Positions 5,820 through 8,708 of a stretch of DNA of 8,708 nucleotides are shown piece by piece. Position 1 is the stretch's first letter, and each line of letters starts with the position of its first letter. The notes under the pieces were generated by a model that saw only the letters and a program-made list of their open reading frames with translations, searched no databases and had not been told where the DNA came from. This DNA is from Methylomicrobium sp. (GTDB taxonomy: Bacteria; Pseudomonadota; Gammaproteobacteria; Methylococcales; Methylomonadaceae), in contig SLIO01000074.1 of the NCBI GenBank assembly GCA_007135635.1, positions 1-8,708 on the forward strand, given 5' to 3'. Position numbers and translations under genes: made by a program.

Positions 5820-7208
5820 TTAATCCAAGCTGCCTTTAATTTTTTTTAAAAAACGGATGCTAACGGCTGACAACCCTTGGTAATTGAGTTTTCTTCTGAA
5901 AAAGCCGGATTTACCCTCGGTTTTAACCGTGACCTCATTGAATGTTTCAATGAAATCAGGTATTCGATCCTCAAGACTGGGTTGTTCGGTTAGGCGGTCC
6001 GGTACAGGCTTGGTTTTTTCCCAGCGGGTGTAGATCGGCATCAGAAGGAAAAAGCCGAAATAAACCGCCGTCAAAACGCGTGCGACTGCGGTAGCACCGG
6101 GCGTTGCGGGTTGAGTGCCCAGATAGCCTAGGCCGATAAAGCTGATTACGAAAAGTACTAGCGCTTTTTTATAGATGCCTCCCCGATAACGGATTGAGCG
6201 TACTTTGCTGCGATCAAGCCATGGCAGCAGGAACAGCACGACGATGGAGCCGCCCATCGCAATGACGCCGGCGAATTTATCCGGAACCGCGCGCAGAATT
6301 GCATAGAAAGGCGTGAAATACCAAACCGGAGCGATATGTTCCGGCGTTTTCAATGGGTCGGCAGGTATGAAGTTGGCGTGTTCAAGGAAGAAGCCGCCCA
6401 TTTCAGGCATATAAAAAATAACGACCGCAAAAAAGAACATGAAGACCGCGAAGCCGACCAAATCCTTAACAGTGTAGTAAGGGTGAAACGGTATGCCGTC
6501 CAGAGGGATTCCGTTGGCATCCTTGTTTTTTTTGATGTCGATTCCGTCCGGGTTGTTTGAACCGACTTCGTGTAATGCGATGATATGCAGCAATACCAGC
6601 AATACCAGTACCAAAGGTACTGCGATGACATGAAACGCAAAGAATCGGTTTAATGTTGCATCGGATACGACATAATCGCCTCTGATCCATAATGACAGTT
6701 CTTCCCCGACGACCGGGATTGCGCTGAACAGCGAAATGATTACCTGGGCACCCCAGTATGACATTTGCCCCCACGGCAACAAATAGCCCATGAAGGCCTC
6801 GGCCATTAAGGCAACAAACAGCAGCATGCCAAAAATCCAGATCAGTTCGCGAGGCTGTTTAAAAGACCCGTAAAGCAAGCCTCTAAACATATGTAGATAG
6901 ATCACGATAAAGAACGCCGAAGCACCGGTCGAGTGCATGTAACGGATCAACCAGCCCCAATTGACCTCGCGCATAATGTATTCGACCGAGTCGAAGGCCA
7001 ATTTGGCGTCCGGTTTGTAGTTCATCGTCAGCAGAATGCCGGTAACGAATTGATTGACTAATACCAGCAAGGCGAGCGAGCCGAAAAAATACCAAAAGTT
7101 AAAATTCTTGGGCGCATAATAATGCGCCATGTGTTCGTTCCAGAACTTAGTTAGCGGAAAACGATCCAGTACCCAGTTGCCACAGTCAGTCCAACGGTTC
7201 GTTTTCAT
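5820..7208 (-). CDS. petB: Ubiquinol-cytochrome c reductase, cytochrome b
   Basis: The membrane core of the bc1 complex, carrying haems bL and bH and the quinol oxidation and quinone reduction sites. Unlike split b6/subunit IV systems it is one polypeptide. The two haem-binding helices carry His92/His106 (14 apart) and His193/His208 (15 apart, the wider helix D spacing also seen in b6). The Qo motif is PVWY (294-297) in place of the textbook PEWY, a variant I believe is known in gammaproteobacteria. Eight hydrophobic helices can be followed up to about 394. At 462 residues it is longer than usual because of a charged tail after KPVPDRLT (about 400-462). ATGA overlaps petA by 4 bases, with GGAG eight bases before the start. 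Confidence 0.96.
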   Translation of the reverse strand: MKTNRWTDCGNWVLDRFPLTKFWNEHMAHYYAPKNFNFWYFFGSLALLVLVNQFVTGILLTMNYKPDAKLAFDSVEYIMREVNWGWLIRYMHSTGASAFFIVIYLHMFRGLLYGSFKQPRELIWIFGMLLFVALMAEAFMGYLLPWGQMSYWGAQVIISLFSAIPVVGEELSLWIRGDYVVSDATLNRFFAFHVIAVPLVLVLLVLLHIIALHEVGSNNPDGIDIKKNKDANGIPLDGIPFHPYYTVKDLVGFAVFMFFFAVVIFYMPEMGGFFLEHANFIPADPLKTPEHIAPVWYFTPFYAILRAVPDKFAGVIAMGGSIVVLFLLPWLDRSKVRSIRYRGGIYKKALVLFVISFIGLGYLGTQPATPGATAVARVLTAVYFGFFLLMPIYTRWEKTKPVPDRLTEQPSLEDRIPDFIETFNEVTVKTEGKSGFFRRKLNYQGLSAVSIRFLKKIKGSLD

Positions 7209-7804
7209 ACGTTTGTCTCCACGGTGTCTTCACCAATGATGATTTGGGTATCGGTAATATATCGATAAGGTGGAATTTCAAGGTTAGTCGGTGCCGGAAC
7301 TCCGCGGTAAACCCGACCGGCTAGATCGAACCATGAACCGTGGCAAGGGCAGAAAAAACCGCCTTTCCAGTCGGGGCCGAGGTCGGCCGGTCCGATTTCA
7401 GGCCGGAAGGTCGGTGAGCAGCCAAGATGTGTGCATAAGCCGACGGCAACAAAAATTTCCTGCTTTAACGCGCGAGTCGGGTTTTTGGTGTACACCGGTT
7501 GTATGGATTCTGATGACTGCGGGTCTCTGAGTTGGTCGTCCAGTGTTCTCAGAGTTTCCAGAACCTCCTGTGTGCGGTTAAGCAGCCAAACCGGTTTGCC
7601 GCGCCAAGCGACACGGATCAGCTGTCCCGGTTCCATTTTACTGATATCGACCGTGACCGGTGCGCCTGCTGCCATAGCTTTTGTACTGGGCTGCATTTGC
7701 GCGAGAAAGGGAACCGCTAAATAGCCGGTACCGACAGCTCCGACCACGGTCAGCGCCGAGGTTAGAAACTGGCGCTTGGATTTATCGACGCCTTCAATAT
7801 TCAT
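7205..7804 (-). CDS. petA: Ubiquinol-cytochrome c reductase, Rieske iron-sulfur subunit
   Basis: The 199-residue [2Fe-2S] subunit of the bc1 complex; it oxidises quinol at the Qo site and passes the electron to cytochrome c1. Box I is CTHLGC (124-129) and box II CPCHGS (152-157): Cys124, His126, Cys152 and His155 bind the cluster, and Cys129-Cys154 would form the disulfide. The tyrosine two places after the box II serine in mitochondrial proteins is Phe159 here. The N-terminus has a Tat-like anchor, SKRQFL (9-14) followed by a hydrophobic helix (about 15-35), with Lys-Arg instead of twin arginine. The start is supported by AGGAG about 8 bases upstream. First gene of petABC. Confidence 0.95.
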   Translation of the reverse strand: MNIEGVDKSKRQFLTSALTVVGAVGTGYLAVPFLAQMQPSTKAMAAGAPVTVDISKMEPGQLIRVAWRGKPVWLLNRTQEVLETLRTLDDQLRDPQSSESIQPVYTKNPTRALKQEIFVAVGLCTHLGCSPTFRPEIGPADLGPDWKGGFFCPCHGSWFDLAGRVYRGVPAPTNLEIPPYRYITDTQIIIGEDTVETNV

Positions 7805-8022
7805 TTATTGCACTCCTGGTAAAGGCTGAGCCTCGTAGACTTGATTTTTATAGTTTTCGACATGGCAATATACCATTATAGTTAGCGGAATTTGAAGCAG
7901 TTATAACGATTGATGAATTGGCTTTTCGAGTTTTTTAATCACTTTCTTTGTATGCGCAGTGTTTATGCGTCTTATCTTTTTAAGGCTTTGTATTTAAATC
8001 CTTGAAATAAAGCAACAAATGT
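7805..8022. other. petA upstream region
   Basis: The non-coding part of the 649-base gap between hisC and petA that lies outside the repeat. It holds the petA ribosome binding site and the candidate -10 above. The 60-codon minus-strand frame beginning at 8154 extends into it from the repeat, but its composition and lack of a ribosome binding site do not suggest a gene. Confidence 0.45.
7875..7880 (-). promoter_or_regulatory. Candidate -10 element for petABC
   Basis: TATAAT on the minus strand about 70 bases before petA, which would give a leader of roughly 60 bases. The -35 region (TAACTG at a 17-base spacing) is poor. It gives petABC a possible promoter of its own between the repeat and petA; read-through from hisC is the alternative. 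Confidence 0.33.
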
Positions 8023-8096
8023 CCATCGTAGATCAAGATTCGGTAGAGGTGTGCCCGTCAAAGGACGCTGTAGATACGCCATGTAGTCTTTGCGAG

Positions 8097-8110
8097 CGCC
8101 ATCCATGGCG
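8097..8110. repeat. Palindrome CGCCATCCATGGCG in copy B
   Basis: A 6-bp perfect stem with two central C bases, the reverse complement of the palindrome at 8337-8350. It occupies the position of the 679-704 hairpin in copy A. A second perfect stem, GTAATGAAT/ATTCATTAC, follows at 8110-8136. Confidence 0.75.
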
Positions 8111-8242
8111 TAATGAATTTTTTCTGCATTCATTACATCCTTGTAACTCAGCAATTGCCGGGGAGCAAAAATCGACCTAACGCCTCGGCGCCTCCTTAAG
8201 TGCAGCCTTAATTTGATGTGCGAAAGGTATTTTCTCGCTACT

Positions 8243-8477
8243 CAGTAAGGAATGTGCACAAAATAACCTTTAAAAGTAGGAGGCTTTACTGCGGAATCTA
8301 ATTGCCATGGATGGCATGATTGCAGATTTTGCATTACGCCATGGATGGCGTGTATTAGGGCAATGCAGGAGCAATTGCCGAGGAGCAAAAATCTACCCTG
8401 CCGCCGACACCTCTCAATCGAGCCACCGAACCGCTTCCCAACAATTGTCGAAGTTATTTCATGCTCGTTCCTAGCTG
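8243..8477. mobile_element. Possible MITE-like unit with imperfect 28-bp inverted ends
   Basis: The plus-strand 28 bases at 8243-8270 (starting CAGTAAGGAATGTGCA) and the minus-strand 28 bases at 8477-8450 (starting CAGCTAGGAACGAGCA) match at 20 positions without gaps, including a shared AAATAAC. They bracket the paired palindromes and the GAGGAGCAAAAATCT module, about 235 bp in all, with no coding capacity. Copy A ends with a diverged version of the right arm (about 877-899). No target-site duplication is evident, so the mobile-unit reading is inference. Confidence 0.45.
8304..8350. repeat. Pair of GCCATGGATGGC palindromes
   Basis: Two identical 12-base palindromes with a GG centre, at 8304-8315 and 8338-8349, lie in direct orientation 34 bases apart; the second extends to CGCCATGGATGGCG (8337-8350). 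Paired hairpins at short fixed spacing recall REP doublets (BIMEs), the substrates of REP-associated transposases. Confidence 0.75.
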
Positions 8478-8708
8478 TTCGAAGGTTGACGATAACGCAT
8501 GTAAAAATGAGTCATTTTCATCAGGTGTGCCGATCGTAACGCGCAGGCAATCCAGTAGGAGACCGCCTTGAGGCGACAGATTTTTGATTAAGATGCCTTT
8601 AGTCTTAAGCATTTCGAAGATCACAGCGGCTTTATTCTGCGGCGTTTTAAATAAAATGAAATTAGCTTCGCTCGGGTAGGTAGTGATGCCTTCAATTGAA
8701 CTTAGTTC
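8454..8708 (-). CDS. hisC: Histidinol-phosphate aminotransferase, C-terminal part
   Basis: The last 84 codons of a gene entering from the right edge. HisC is a cytoplasmic PLP enzyme of histidine synthesis that converts imidazole-acetol phosphate and glutamate to histidinol phosphate and 2-oxoglutarate. The C-terminal domain is recognisable by YPSEANFILF, then GILIKNL, then LRVTIGTPDENDSFL; the Arg in LRVTIGTP is the conserved substrate-phosphate or carboxylate contact. The PLP lysine lies outside the window. The tail after F-L-H-A-L, ending E-Q-L-G-T-S-M-K, is longer than most family members, and its last codons and TAA stop fall within the right arm of the repeat. The gene points toward petA on the same strand. 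Confidence 0.9.
   Translation of the reverse strand, partial: ELSSIEGITTYPSEANFILFKTPQNKAAVIFEMLKTKGILIKNLSPQGGLLLDCLRVTIGTPDENDSFLHALSSTFEQLGTSMK

Larger units (their letters stand above)
8023..8477. repeat. Composite palindromic repeat, copy B
   Basis: Shares with copy A, in the same order, CCATCGTA (8023-8030), CCGTCAAAGGACG (about 8054-8066), a hairpin around ATCCATG (8097-8110), GTATTAGGGCAATGCAG (about 8352-8368), GCAATTGCCGAGGAGCAAAAATCT (8371-8394) and the following block up to CCGAACC. The first 44 aligned bases match at 33 positions without gaps, with most differences being transitions. Between the left and right blocks copy B has about 190 extra bases, including a second GCAATTGCCG..GAGCAAAAATC module (8151-8173), a 9-bp hairpin GTAATGAAT/ATTCATTAC (8110-8136) and an added palindrome (8304-8315). 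Its right end overlaps the 3' end of hisC. Confidence 0.7.

Noticed and set aside
5820..5822. Possible petB-petC fusion, as in some proteobacteria
   Set aside because: petB has its own TAA and petC begins two bases later with a normal start and signal peptide, so the genes are separate.
7972..8154. 60-residue minus-strand open frame between hisC and petA
   Set aside because: It overlaps the repeat for more than half its length, has no ribosome binding site and matches no family I recognise.
8304..8350. Paired palindromes as a transcription-factor operator for petABC
   Set aside because: The same palindrome type recurs in copy A away from petABC, so it belongs to the repeat rather than to pet regulation.
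8345..8539. 64-residue plus-strand open frame
   Set aside because: It runs across the repeat and then antisense to the conserved hisC end, so it is a shadow.

Overview
The window looks like a chromosomal piece of a gammaproteobacterium, most likely a methanotroph of the Methylococcales. That placement is inferred from the protein sequences, from the order hisC-petABC-sspAB (related to the hisC...petABC-sspAB neighbourhood of other gammaproteobacteria), and from short palindromic repeats of a kind I associate with Methylomonas-like genomes. No rRNA or other decisive marker is present.

Layout from left to right. Positions 1-515 are AT-rich and non-coding, apart from a possible gene start running off the left edge on the minus strand and a 10-bp tandem repeat at 405-447. 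Positions 516-1145 hold a wrecked REP-associated (IS200-like, Y1/HUH) transposase: its N-terminal 30 or so codons and its C-terminal third survive, but the catalytic middle is gone and a palindrome-rich repeat (copy A, about 612-899) lies between them. Positions 1294-2737 hold a two-gene metal exporter operon, fetA-fetB. It faces the convergent ytoQ across a perfect hairpin. ytoQ is divergent from a DUF1820 gene, which ends at another hairpin facing sspB.

From 3952 to the right edge every gene is on the minus strand. Read in the direction of transcription they are hisC (only its last 84 codons are in the window), a 649-base gap filled largely by repeat copy B, petA-petB-petC (the complete cytochrome bc1 complex), then sspA-sspB (stringent starvation protein A and the ClpXP adaptor). 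petA/petB overlap by 4 bases, petB/petC are 2 bases apart and sspA/sspB overlap by 4 bases, so translation is probably coupled within each group. sspAB appears to have its own extended -10 promoter behind petC.

The genes themselves are ordinary. The accessory interest is in the repeats: two diverged copies of a composite palindromic element, one inside a dead REP-associated transposase and one between hisC and petA. Their hairpins show compensatory base changes, and copy B contains an imperfect 28-bp inverted repeat whose outer arm appears to encode the last residues and the stop codon of HisC. I found no CRISPR array, tRNA, rRNA, toxin-antitoxin pair, phage genes or convincing new defence system.
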